DNA of 5,896 nt from Xanthobacteraceae bacterium (lineage in GTDB: Bacteria; Pseudomonadota; Alphaproteobacteria; Rhizobiales; Xanthobacteraceae): the NCBI GenBank assembly GCA_030037185.1, contig JASHRR010000635.1:1-5896 (forward strand), read 5' to 3'. The notes under the pieces were generated by a model. The model saw only the letters and a program-made list of their open reading frames with translations, was not told the DNA's origin and ran no database searches. Each line of letters starts with the position of its first letter. Positions within the stretch are counted from its first letter, which is position 1. The position numbers and the translations under genes are program-made. Of the stretch, positions 1 through 5,425 are shown piece by piece.

Positions 1-336
1 CTAGCCGAGCCAACACCCGAAGATTTGAAGGCCCGCCGACGGCCGTCGAAGGCGCAGATATTCCGTCGCATTGATAAGCAGGGCTCGCCTATTTCCTGGG
101 GCCTCAAGATGAGAAACGGGGCCGACCAACCGATGATCACCATATTTTTTGCAAACCCATTTCTTTCCGCCGAAGTCAAGATTGCCAAGGAGCCGAATTG
201 GGAGCGTTTAGCAATGTGGCGGGACATATCGAAACGGTACTCGATAGAGAGCCAGAGGAATTCGATCAAAGCGGCCGCGGCTACGCAGCAAGTGGGCACG
301 GCTAACGCCCATGATCTTCCCTGCGCATATAATTAG
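1..336 (+). CDS. Possible 3' end of an unrecognised gene, open to the left edge
   Basis: The frame beginning at base 1 is open for 111 codons and ends at a TAG at 334-336. No upstream stop lies inside the window, so a gene could enter from the left. Inside the window the only starts are a TTG at 25 and later ATGs, and none has a convincing Shine-Dalgarno sequence. The translation is basic near its start (a run of Arg/Lys around residues 10-25) and mixed later, with 'WGLKMRNGADQ' and 'NWERLAMWRDISKRYS'. I recognise no family or catalytic motif. The last 25 residues (Ala/Thr/Gln-rich) look less like protein. It may be the decayed tail of a gene or a chance open frame. Confidence 0.25.
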   Translation, partial: LAEPTPEDLKARRRPSKAQIFRRIDKQGSPISWGLKMRNGADQPMITIFFANPFLSAEVKIAKEPNWERLAMWRDISKRYSIESQRNSIKAAAATQQVGTANAHDLPCAYN

Positions 337-750
337 ATGTTGCCATCGCGCGCCGAGCTTGTTTCGGCGTGCAAGAAGATCGTTGGCAATTTTGCCGAGC
401 CTGCCTAGGGGTTCCAACGAGCCTAAAGCCGCATCGTTACCAACGGATACGCTAAGAGTTTAAGACGCTTTTACCGTTGACGAGGATGGTTGCGCATCGA
501 TTGGGGACCCTCAGTGCGTGCATAGTGCTAATCCGTAAGCTTCATTCAAAATTGCACGGGGTGGCGCCCCAATAAAAAAACCGGTTCGGTTATTTCTGTG
601 CGAGTCGTCCGAATAATCGCCGAATCAGAACGCCTGGAAAGAAATCAGTCATGAGATGCCCCACAGGCCCCACCAAATTGTGCGGCCGTGTAAGGCGTCT
701 GCTATAAACCAAGCCGCCCCGAATGCCGTCGGACCAAAGGCCCGTTGATC
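337..750. other. Intergenic region downstream of the first omp gene
   Basis: About 410 bases in which I see no credible gene on either strand. Short open frames on the minus strand (to 417) have no ribosome binding site and no recognisable motif. The region contains a short GGGG/CCCC dyad at 560-570 and, next to it, the minus-strand terminator candidate at 574-591. No tRNA-like cloverleaf or tandem repeat was seen. Confidence 0.5.
574..591 (-). terminator. Weak intrinsic terminator for the omp gene at 751-1497
   Basis: Read on the minus strand, this is a five-base-pair stem AACCG / CGGTT with a three-base AAC loop, running straight into a run of seven T. That is the order expected of a Rho-independent terminator for transcription coming from the omp gene about 160 bases upstream. 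The stem is short, so termination may be weak. On the plus strand the T-run is absent, so it would work in one direction only. Confidence 0.4.
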
Positions 751-1497
751 TTAACGCGGCCCGAACAGGTAGTTTATGCCAACTCGTACTATGTCGTCGC
801 CGAGCGCCGTCGTCGATGTACGCAACGTGGGAGGAGTGGTTGAATAGCTGTAGTTATTGATCATGCTTGGGAATTGGAGATGTAGATATTCGACCCTCGC
901 GGTCCATCGCGGCGCAAAGCCCCATTCCAGGCCAGCGCCGGCCGCCCATCCATTGCTGAATCCACTGTTGGATCCGTCGCTCTCAAGGCCGGCCAATCCA
1001 GGAATCAACGCCGAGGACGTCACGGTGCGATCCACCTTGACGTCAGTCCAAGCCCAGCCACCCGTACCATAAAGGAGTACGTTATTCCAAAAAAAGCCCA
1101 CCCGCGCTCTCCCGGTACCAAAGTCATTGGTAGCGAAATGGTAAGAAGCGCATTCTTCGGAGCCACATACCGGAACATTCGCCGTCAGAGTGGCTACGGA
1201 ACCGTCAGCTTCCGCGCCGAGCAACCAATTTGGACCGAGCAACCAATTGTATCCAATTTGGCCGCCGCCGAAGAAGCCACTGTCCTTAACCGTAAATTGC
1301 TCGATCTGTCCGCCAAGATTGTCATCGAAGCCGCTGGTATTGTTAGACTGCCAAGCCCAACCGGCATGAGCACCTAGATAGAGTCCGCTCCAATTAAATC
1401 CGGTAGGCGGCGAAGGAGCATTTGGCATTGCCATATCAGCTCCCCACGCCTCGGTGCCTAAGGCGGCCATCATGCCGATCAATAAGGCAGTTCTCAT
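751..1497 (-). CDS. Outer-membrane beta-barrel protein (Omp25/Omp31-like), copy 1
   Basis: A 248-residue protein that fits the small eight-stranded OmpA-like barrel family (Omp_b-brl, COG3637) common in Hyphomicrobiales. The first ~19 residues form a signal peptide ending 'TEAWG|AD'. A Pro/Ala-rich linker follows, then the family signature 'FNWSGLYLGAHAGW' (about residues 34-47). Alternating Gly/aromatic strands follow, including 'GGGQIGYNW', 'RARVGFFW', 'LLYGTGGWAW', 'WTARVEYLHLQF' and the closing strand 'DDIVRVGINYLFGPR'. The last residue is Arg rather than the usual terminal Phe, but the Phe sits four residues before the end. The ATG start is fixed by a GGGAGGA ribosome binding site at 1503-1509, five bases upstream. 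Two cysteines in 'CGSEEC' probably sit in an extracellular loop. The protein should be exported by Sec and inserted by the BAM complex. No substrate can be inferred. Confidence 0.9.
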   Translation of the reverse strand: MRTALLIGMMAALGTEAWGADMAMPNAPSPPTGFNWSGLYLGAHAGWAWQSNNTSGFDDNLGGQIEQFTVKDSGFFGGGQIGYNWLLGPNWLLGAEADGSVATLTANVPVCGSEECASYHFATNDFGTGRARVGFFWNNVLLYGTGGWAWTDVKVDRTVTSSALIPGLAGLESDGSNSGFSNGWAAGAGLEWGFAPRWTARVEYLHLQFPSMINNYSYSTTPPTLRTSTTALGDDIVRVGINYLFGPR

Positions 1498-1555
1498 CAG
1501 TATCCTCCCGCGCCCCTGAAGTCAGCGCAATCATCTTAGTTGTCTGATTTCGGCA

Positions 1556-1582
1556 TTCATAGAGCAATAAGGACACAGTCAA
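1556..1582 (-). promoter_or_regulatory. Candidate promoter of the first omp gene
   Basis: On the minus strand, TTGACT (1577-1582) and TATGAA (1556-1561) are separated by 15 bases, about 60 bases upstream of the start codon. The -35 element is a good match to the housekeeping sigma consensus. The -10 is fair and the spacing is shorter than ideal. A TTGTCA further upstream, near 1610, is an alternative -35. Confidence 0.3.
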
Positions 1583-1639
1583 TAATATTTTTCCGCTTCT
1601 TGGAAACTGACAAATGAGCAAAACACTGTATAGTGGCTT

Positions 1640-1662
1640 TACCATAGACGGCTATACTATGT
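1640..1662. promoter_or_regulatory. Dyad element, copy A, upstream of the first omp gene
   Basis: Contains CATAG-N4-CTATA, an imperfect inverted repeat about 150 bases upstream of the omp start. It matches the element at 3052-3074 at 18 of 23 positions when compared by eye in the same orientation. That copy also lies upstream of an omp reading frame. It could be an operator for a dimeric regulator. The regulator is unknown. Confidence 0.35.
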
Positions 1663-1811
1663 CCATGATATATAACTTGTTGGAACTAACGGCTATTTTG
1701 CCTCACTGGCCCGGATCACGTGCTTGAAAATAATGCAGTTGCCGCCATCTTAAAATATAGTCCTATTATCCGAGAAAGATCGGCAACGGGGACGGAACTT
1801 GGTTACGTCGC

Positions 1812-1853
1812 GGCTAACCTACCGAACGGCTTCTATCAGGAGCCGTGTTAGCC
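1812..1853 (-). terminator. Bulged hairpin just after the second omp gene
   Basis: The outer arms GGCTAAC (1812-1818) and GTTAGCC (1847-1853) pair perfectly, as do the inner arms ACGGCT (1826-1831) and AGCCGT (1841-1846). This gives 13 base pairs with one seven-base bulge and a nine-base loop. It starts about 20 bases after the stop codon of the omp gene at 1873-2619, where a transcript end is expected. There is no T-run on either strand, so it is either a Rho-assisted end or a structure protecting the mRNA 3' end rather than a classic intrinsic terminator. Confidence 0.45.
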
Positions 1854-1872
1854 AAGCGGCCAGCCCGGCTAG

Positions 1873-2619
1873 TCAGAACCGGTAGTTGATGCCGGCGCGT
1901 ACCGCGTTCGAGGTGAAGGTCGCATTGCCGCAACCGGCGCAAACCGGCGCGTTGCCGAGGTTAACGTAGAGGTATTCGACCTTGACGGTCCAGTTCGCCG
2001 GCAGAGCGAATTCCAATCCGCCGCCAACCGTCCAGCCCAGATCGGTCCGATCGTTGCCGATGAAGGTGACCATCCCGACCGCGTTGGGCGCGCTGGTCGG
2101 GCCGGTGGTGCGTATATTGCCGAATGCCAGACCGCCGGTCACATAGGGCATCCAGCGATCATACGCATAGCCGAACCGGCCCCGAACCGTCGCGAGGAAA
2201 TCGTTGCTGGTGCCGCAAGTGCCTGTTAATCCGCCAAGTGTGCAGCCGGCAGTGCCGCTGCTGGGATTACAACCGCCGCTCGCGCTGCCGACATTGCAGC
2301 CGGTGAAGCCGCTGCTCGTGACACTGGACCAGTCGGCATCGCCTTCGAGGCCCAAGACGAGCTGGCCAAATTGCCAATTATAGCCGAACTGCCCGCCGCC
2401 CATGACGCCGCTGGTTTTGAAACTTGAGGGGAGAGCGTCCCAATTTGAAGTACCCCAGCCGCCGCCCCCGTTGAAACCGACGTAAAAGCCTGTCCAGTTG
2501 TACGGCCTTGTGGCAGGTGCCTTGGCAGGGGCCGCCGGCCGCTGATCGGCCGCCGAAAGCGTCCCGATCGATCCGGCTAAGGCGAGCAATCCGGCAAAGA
2601 TTGACAGATAGCGCTTCAT
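1873..2619 (-). CDS. Outer-membrane beta-barrel protein (Omp25/Omp31-like), copy 2
   Basis: A 248-residue protein of the same family as the gene at 751-1497, with a stronger match. Signal peptide at residues 1-23 ('MKRYLSIFAGLLALAG...LSA|AD'), a Pro/Ala linker, then the signature 'YNWTGFYVGFNGGGGWG' from residue 40. Typical strands follow: 'MGGGQFGYNW', 'LVLGLEGDADW', 'FLATVRGRFGYAYDRWMPYVTGGLAFG', 'LGWTVGGGLEFALPANWTVKVEYLYVN'. The C-terminus 'AVRAGINYRF' ends in Phe, the BAM-recognition pattern. The frame is open further upstream, but ATG 2619 is chosen because a GAGGGAG ribosome binding site lies at 2624-2630 and the signal peptide begins here. Six cysteines are unusual for an outer-membrane protein: four at residues 108, 117, 126 and 135, exactly nine apart, and a CAGC pair at 227-230. 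Only about 70 bases separate its start from the remnant of a third paralogue, and I see no clear promoter in that gap. Confidence 0.93.
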   Translation of the reverse strand: MKRYLSIFAGLLALAGSIGTLSAADQRPAAPAKAPATRPYNWTGFYVGFNGGGGWGTSNWDALPSSFKTSGVMGGGQFGYNWQFGQLVLGLEGDADWSSVTSSGFTGCNVGSASGGCNPSSGTAGCTLGGLTGTCGTSNDFLATVRGRFGYAYDRWMPYVTGGLAFGNIRTTGPTSAPNAVGMVTFIGNDRTDLGWTVGGGLEFALPANWTVKVEYLYVNLGNAPVCAGCGNATFTSNAVRAGINYRF

Positions 2620-2682
2620 TGCTCTCCCTCTAGGTCGATTCGCGGCCTGCACATGGTAATGCCGCCGTTGCGCGCTCATCTT

Positions 2683-2698
2683 GCGGCAATGTTGCCGC
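2683..2698. repeat. Palindrome at the breakpoint of the omp remnant
   Basis: GCGGCAA and TTGCCGC form seven-base arms around a two-base centre. The element lies exactly where homology of the omp remnant to the barrel family stops, so it may mark a recombination or deletion junction. It could also act as a short RNA hairpin in a leader for the downstream omp gene. Confidence 0.35.
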
Positions 2699-2842
2699 CC
2701 GCGTACCATCCGGTCCATGTGACAGGGGTTGCAGCAGGAGCATTTTTGTAAGCTCGGGACGGTACATCAGAGTCCGCAACAGGCCTGATCAGCGCACGGC
2801 ATGCCGCAACAGTGAATAAAGCTTCCTTTTTTTCCTGCCCAT
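2691..2842 (-). pseudogene. N-terminal remnant of a third omp paralogue
   Basis: On the minus strand, the frame from about 2831 to 2691 reads 'KKEALFTVAAC...DVPSRAYKNAPAA' followed by 'PVTWTGWYAGGN'. That is the family order: degenerate signal peptide, Pro/Ala linker and first-strand signature 'WTGFYVGGN'. After GGN the match ends and a stop follows four codons later at 2676-2678. About 200 residues of barrel are missing. An ATG at 2842-2840 is out of frame by one base. Adding one A to the seven-A run just after it would give 'MGRKKKEALFTVAA', a plausible start, so a homopolymer slip may have preceded truncation. The remnant lies directly upstream of the intact omp gene at 1873-2619 in the same direction, and may supply its leader and promoter. 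The identification rests on about 25 well-matched residues. Confidence 0.6.
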
Positions 2843-2862
2843 TTTCGCTAAATACTATCTGC

Positions 2863-2888
2863 CGAGCATCGCATGTGTCGGATGCTCG
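2863..2888. repeat. Eight-base-pair hairpin in the omp remnant leader
   Basis: CGAGCATC (2863-2870) and GATGCTCG (2881-2888) pair perfectly around a ten-base loop. It lies about 20 bases upstream of the presumed start of the omp remnant on the minus strand. No T-run follows on either strand. It could be a leader structure or a dimeric binding site. Confidence 0.35.
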
Positions 2889-3051
2889 ACAGGAAGCGTA
2901 ATTTGTTGAAAACGCTTCTGTCAATTGGTTAGTCGAGCTGGACAAACAAGTTGGGCTGAGTCGTCGACTCGCTGTGTCCATAACAACACAACTCGTCAGC
3001 TCTTAGTCAGGTAGCCAAGGTGAATATATAAAATGTCATATTCAAATTAGA

Positions 3052-3074
3052 TACTATAGCCTGCTATACTGTGA
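3052..3074. promoter_or_regulatory. Dyad element, copy B, upstream of the omp remnant
   Basis: The core TATAGC-CT-GCTATA (3055-3068) is a perfect six-base inverted repeat. The 23-base block matches 1640-1662 at 18 positions. It lies about 210 bases upstream of the omp remnant in the same relative orientation as copy A to its omp gene. Shared placement suggests a common operator or promoter element for omp paralogues. Confidence 0.35.
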
Positions 3075-3173
3075 TAGTTCGTTTGACAATTAAAAACTTT
3101 GGAATGTGTGCGTCGGGAGTAAGGGTCTAACCATACCTTAGGATAGTATATGGCCGTTACCTTCCTCCTTCGC

Positions 3174-3505
3174 CTAGTTGCCAGGAATTTGCACCGTGTC
3201 GTCTTCGAGAGCGAGAAGCGCTTGTCCGGTGCGAACCGGCGCTTCCACAATCCTCGTGCAACGAGTCGGGTCCGCAGCAATTCCGGGTGGGCTGCCCAGG
3301 GCACGTCTGCGTCTCGATACGCCTTAGCAAAAGCTGCTATGGCTGGCGCACCGCTTTGCGGGTCAAGATCATCGAAAACAAATGTGTAACCCTCTTGCAC
3401 CGAAACTGCGACTGCGGCGGGGCGCCTGCAGACGCCGAGGCACTGCACCATTCGCACCACGACATCCGGGACCTGATCTCGCGTGGCGTCGGGACGACCA
3501 CCACG
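3174..3505 (-). pseudogene. Truncated, frame-disrupted DUF1636 (cysteine-containing, putative metal-binding) protein
   Basis: Directly after the adenosyltransferase stop codon, and in the same frame, the minus strand reads 'RPDATRDQVPDVVVRMVQCLGVCRRPAAVAVS...YTFVFDDLDP...AIAAFAKAYRDADVPWAAHPELLRTRLVAR'. This is the middle and C-terminal part of DUF1636 (PF07845), recognised by its CLxxCRRP motif, the 'Y.FVF.DLDP' strand and the 'PW..HPE.LR..LVAR' ending. The N-terminal ~30-40 residues, which normally carry another Cys pair, are absent, and there is no good start codon or ribosome binding site. Near 3252-3258 the frame degrades. One reading frame over, the text continues sensibly as 'RIVEAPVRTGQALLALEDDTVQIPGN' to a TAG at 3174-3176, so a one-base deletion (or equivalent) is likely. 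I recall DUF1636 genes from cobalamin or metal-handling loci, in keeping with its neighbour. Function is not established; the copy is probably inactive. Confidence 0.6.
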
Positions 3506-4054
3506 CTAAAGCGCGGCCTTGAATGTATGATCCGGTCGGCCCCACTTGTGATCGACTAGCCGGGCCATCACGAAGAAAAGATCAGAGAGACGATTCAAAT
3601 AAGCCGGAACACGCGGGTTCAAGGGAAAATTTCGCGCGATCACGACCACACGGCGCTCGGCACGCCGGCAAACTGTCCTGGCAACATGAAGGAGACTGGA
3701 GGCACGGCTCTCGCCAGGCATGATAAAGTCGCGCAACGGCGGCAGTTTCGCGTCATATGCGTCAATCAAGGATTCGATTATGTCTATAGCGTCGTCGGGG
3801 AGTTTCGTGGTCGAGGGCTTGTCCTGTGCCGCCGACGCTATGTCACTGAGAATAAGATAGAGTTCGCTTTGAATCGCAGTCAGTCGCGAACCAATATCGT
3901 AATCCTCAATTTCTGATCTTGCCAGTCCAAGGAATGCGACCAGTTCGTCGATGCACCCAAGGGCCTCCAGCCGCGCTTCGTCTTTGGAGACCCGCTCGCC
4001 GGTGAAAAGCCTGGTTTCACCGCTGTCGCCCTTACGCGTGTAGATTTTGGCCAA
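3506..4054 (-). CDS. PduO-type ATP:cob(I)alamin (corrinoid) adenosyltransferase
   Basis: Cytoplasmic enzyme that transfers the adenosyl group of ATP to reduced cob(I)alamin or cob(I)yrinic acid diamide, giving the adenosylcobalamin form. The 182-residue length is normal for the family, a trimer of five-helix bundles. Visible motifs: the N-terminal ATP-binding stretch 'KIYTRKGDSGETRLFTGERV' (residues 3-22), 'GCIDELVAFLGLAR' (33-46), 'FIMPG' (110-114), 'RTVCRRAERRV' (126-136) with the conserved Arg/Glu, and 'YLNRLSDLFFVMAR' (152-165). The frame extends upstream to 4177, but the first 41 residues there do not resemble the family. A TTG at 4054, four bases after GGAGGT (4059-4064), gives the usual start just before 'AKIYTR'. 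The C-terminus 'GRPDHTFKAAL' is not family-typical and may have changed when the downstream DUF1636 gene was truncated. Equivalent genes are called pduO, mmaB or cobO-like; I do not choose a symbol. Confidence 0.93.
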   Translation of the reverse strand: MAKIYTRKGDSGETRLFTGERVSKDEARLEALGCIDELVAFLGLARSEIEDYDIGSRLTAIQSELYLILSDIASAAQDKPSTTKLPDDAIDIIESLIDAYDAKLPPLRDFIMPGESRASSLLHVARTVCRRAERRVVVIARNFPLNPRVPAYLNRLSDLFFVMARLVDHKWGRPDHTFKAAL

Positions 4055-4401
4055 GGAGACCTCCGAGATCGTCGATATGTTTGCCCCGCGTCGTCGGGAC
4101 AGAAAGATTAGAAAACCAAAACGGGCACCACTAAAGAAGTCACGCTCATCATATCGGCGCACACCCAAACCCGTCAATCACGCCCGCGGACCTGACCCGG
4201 ATTCCCTGCCACGATGTCGTCGGACTGAGCACCGGCGCGAAGCCGGCGCTGGATAGTGACGCCCGGCCCTGCGATATAGAGAGAACGCCGAGAGCCGTGG
4301 CCTTGCGCGGCTCGACATAATATCGGACCGCGCCCCGGACTTGGATCAACCTGCGCCAGGGCGTACGTCCTGTCAGTCTCATATTATCAGGAGGCTTGTC
4401 G
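4055..4401. other. Divergent intergenic region between the adenosyltransferase and cytochrome c'
   Basis: About 350 bases that must hold the promoters of both flanking genes, which face away from each other. Open frames here are not supported. A hairpin at 4228-4250 has arms AGCACCGGC / GCCGGCGCT with one mismatch and a GCGAA loop, and no T-run. TAATAT at 4318-4323 would suit a -10 box for the plus-strand gene but has no matching -35. I looked for a cobalamin riboswitch on the adenosyltransferase side and did not find the conserved B12 box. Confidence 0.5.
4059..4064 (-). promoter_or_regulatory. Ribosome binding site that sets a TTG start
   Basis: GGAGGT on the minus strand, four bases before the TTG at 4054-4052. 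It is the only strong Shine-Dalgarno sequence near the N-terminus of the adenosyltransferase, and it places the start at the first residue of family similarity. Confidence 0.65.
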
Positions 4402-4946
4402 ATGTTTTGGATACTGCCGTCGCCGACGCGAATATCGGGCGGCCTCGCGGTCGCAGCCATAATGGCGCTGTCGGTTATGGTTGCAGGTACCCTGAAGGTC
4501 TACACCGAGGATCGCGTGCCAGGCTTGACCGGGCTGGATCGGTCCGACGATGTCATTCAGGCTCGCCAGCTGCTTATGGACGATATCGAATCCGAGATGA
4601 TGGTGATCGAGCTTGGGTTGGAAGGCAGGGCCCCGCAACTTGACGATCAAAAAGCGCGCGCCGACCGCATCAGCACGTTGCTTACCGCCTTCCCGCATCT
4701 CTTTCCGCCGCAGACGAAACCGGGCGTAGCGGCCGACGGCTCGCCAGTCAACACGACGGCCACGCTTGCGCTCTGCAGAATTTCGATGCCTTCTATGACA
4801 TCGCCAAAGGCGCTGCGACTACCGCTTATGATGCCAGTCAAGCCGGCAGCGCAGACCAGTTCAGGGAGCACGCAAAAAAGCTGCGCGCCGCCTGTGACGG
4901 GTGTCATGCGCAATACATGAAGGTCGAGCCGCCTTCGCCACCTTAA
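4402..4946 (+). pseudogene. Cytochrome c' (class II c-type cytochrome), broken by a one-base deletion
   Basis: ATG 4402 follows AGGAGG (4389-4394) by seven bases; an in-frame TTG at 4396 is too close to it. The N-terminus is an uncleaved-anchor or signal-type segment ('GGLAVAAIMALSVMVAGTLKV', about residues 13-33). The four-helix domain follows: 'ARQLLMDDIESEMMVIELGLEGRAP', then 'LLTAFPHLFPPQTKPG'. This frame runs on out of family similarity to 4920. From 4773 the next frame reads 'LQNFDAFYDIAKGAATTAYDA...FREHAKKLRAACDGCHAQYMKVEPPSPP' to a TAA at 4944-4946, with the haem-binding CxxCH at 4893-4907. Adding one G at 4775/4776 turns TGCAG into TGGCAG. This restores the conserved Trp of the family's 'xxWxxF' and gives a continuous 182-residue protein. 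The intact protein would sit in the periplasm at the inner membrane and bind a five-coordinate haem, often linked to NO handling. Either a true pseudogene or a sequencing error. Confidence 0.8.
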
Positions 4947-4984
4947 GGGTAGTTGCGTGATGTGGTTTCGCCTTGACTGGCGCT

Positions 4985-5134
4985 ACACCGGCTTCGGGCG
5001 GTGTGAAGATAGCGGACGAATGCGACACGCCGCAACGCAGCGCAGGCGGGGGCGCATTTGTGACCAGAGACCGATGCAATCGGCGTGCTGCGTCACGCCG
5101 AAATAAATCAAGGCGCAGTCGACGCCGCGCCTTG
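4985..5134. repeat. Cluster of inverted repeats downstream of cytochrome c'
   Basis: Three hairpins lie within 150 bases. ACACCG / CGGTGT is at 4985-5004. TCGGCGTG / CACGCCGA is at 5080-5101, with a competing short stem CCGAT / ATCGG at 5071-5083. CAAGGCGC / GCGCCTTG is at 5109-5134. The first lies about 40 bases after the cytochrome stop and could end or protect its transcript. No T-runs. The open frames through the block on both strands are Arg/Pro-rich and look like by-products of GC-rich palindromes. The block may be a dispersed intergenic repeat element, which cannot be tested from one copy. Confidence 0.4.
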
Positions 5135-5218
5135 TATTCACCGAACGGGACAGGGGGCGGAACTTTTTACCCACCGTCATGGTCGTCCGCCACTGAAAGC
5201 TTCTTCCTGCCTAACAAC

Positions 5219-5425
5219 TCAATCATCCGCGCCGCCACGGTCATTGGCCGTGATCTGATCGCCTGCTTTCGATGTGTTCCGTGTCCATCCTTTGCGGTCC
5301 ACTTCAGGGGGATTGGCTGCTTCTAGGGTCCAGCTAGGGTCCGGGTAGGGTCCAGCTAGGGTCCAGCTCTGATCCCGGTCACAGCATGCGCGTTCGTGTG
5401 GATCTTCGCGCAATCCGATGGCCAA
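5219..5425 (-). pseudogene. Remnant of a DUF6152-like small exported protein gene
   Basis: On the minus strand the frame ending at the TGA 5219-5221 reads 'SWTLEAANPPEVDRKGWTRNTSKAGDQITAN'. This resembles the C-terminal half of DUF6152, whose members read 'W.(L/I)E..SP..L.R.GW.R..LK.GD.(I/V)T'. Upstream, the next frame over reads 'STISAVIEVFSIANW...AKIHTNAHAVTG' (about 5475-5375), which could be the family's 'G.V..F.W.NPH..I...V' part. The two halves are out of register, and four tandem 11-mers separate them. No signal peptide, His-His-Ser motif or start codon remains. The family function is not established, as far as I know. The call rests on about 25 residues and could be wrong. Confidence 0.4.
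5324..5367. repeat. Four tandem copies of an 11-base unit
   Basis: Unit TAGGGTCCAGC at 5324-5334, 5346-5356 and 5357-5367, with a variant TAGGGTCCGGG at 5335-5345. The array is perfectly head to tail. On the minus strand the unit covers codons for Trp-Thr-Leu of the DUF6152-like remnant, so it looks like local expansion of what was coding DNA. Eleven is not a multiple of three, so each added copy changes the reading frame. Confidence 0.9.

Larger units (their letters stand above)
1498..1872. other. Intergenic region between the two omp genes
   Basis: 375 bases between two minus-strand genes, clearly more AT-rich than the genes. No coding signal. It holds the promoter-like pair at 1556-1582 and the dyad at 1640-1662, both upstream of the omp gene at 751-1497, and the bulged hairpin at 1812-1853 just after the stop of the omp gene at 1873-2619. 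A CACGTG palindrome at 1718-1723 stands alone and I attach no meaning to it. Confidence 0.6.
2843..3173. other. AT-rich intergenic region upstream of the omp remnant
   Basis: About 330 bases without a gene I can support. The longer minus-strand open frames crossing it have no motif and no ribosome binding site. It contains a hairpin at 2863-2888 and the second copy of the dyad element at 3052-3074. Its base composition matches the other omp upstream region (1500-1800), as expected if it was the control region of the third omp gene. Confidence 0.5.

Noticed and set aside
560..580. Plus-strand terminator at the GGGG/CCCC dyad
   Set aside because: It is followed by A residues on the plus strand; on the minus strand the T-run comes before the dyad, so it terminates in neither direction.
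857..1377. Plus-strand open frames inside the first omp gene
   Set aside because: Antisense shadows of a well-supported coding sequence, with no translation signals of their own.
2620..2718. Upstream ATG starts for the second omp gene
   Set aside because: The extension is Arg/His-rich and would bury the signal peptide. GAGGGAG sits correctly before the ATG at 2619.
4055..4177. N-terminal extension of the adenosyltransferase to the ATG at 4177
   Set aside because: The extra 41 residues match nothing in the family, and a strong ribosome binding site precedes the TTG at 4054.
4055..4401. Cobalamin riboswitch upstream of the adenosyltransferase
   Set aside because: The strand was read for the conserved B12 box and core elements. 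Only scattered GC-rich fragments resemble them, without the expected order.
4973..5326. 117-codon plus-strand open frame after cytochrome c'
   Set aside because: Arg/Ser/Gly-rich translation, no ribosome binding site, built over hairpins and the antisense of the DUF6152-like remnant.
5324..5367. CRISPR array
   Set aside because: The 11-base units are directly adjacent with no spacers.
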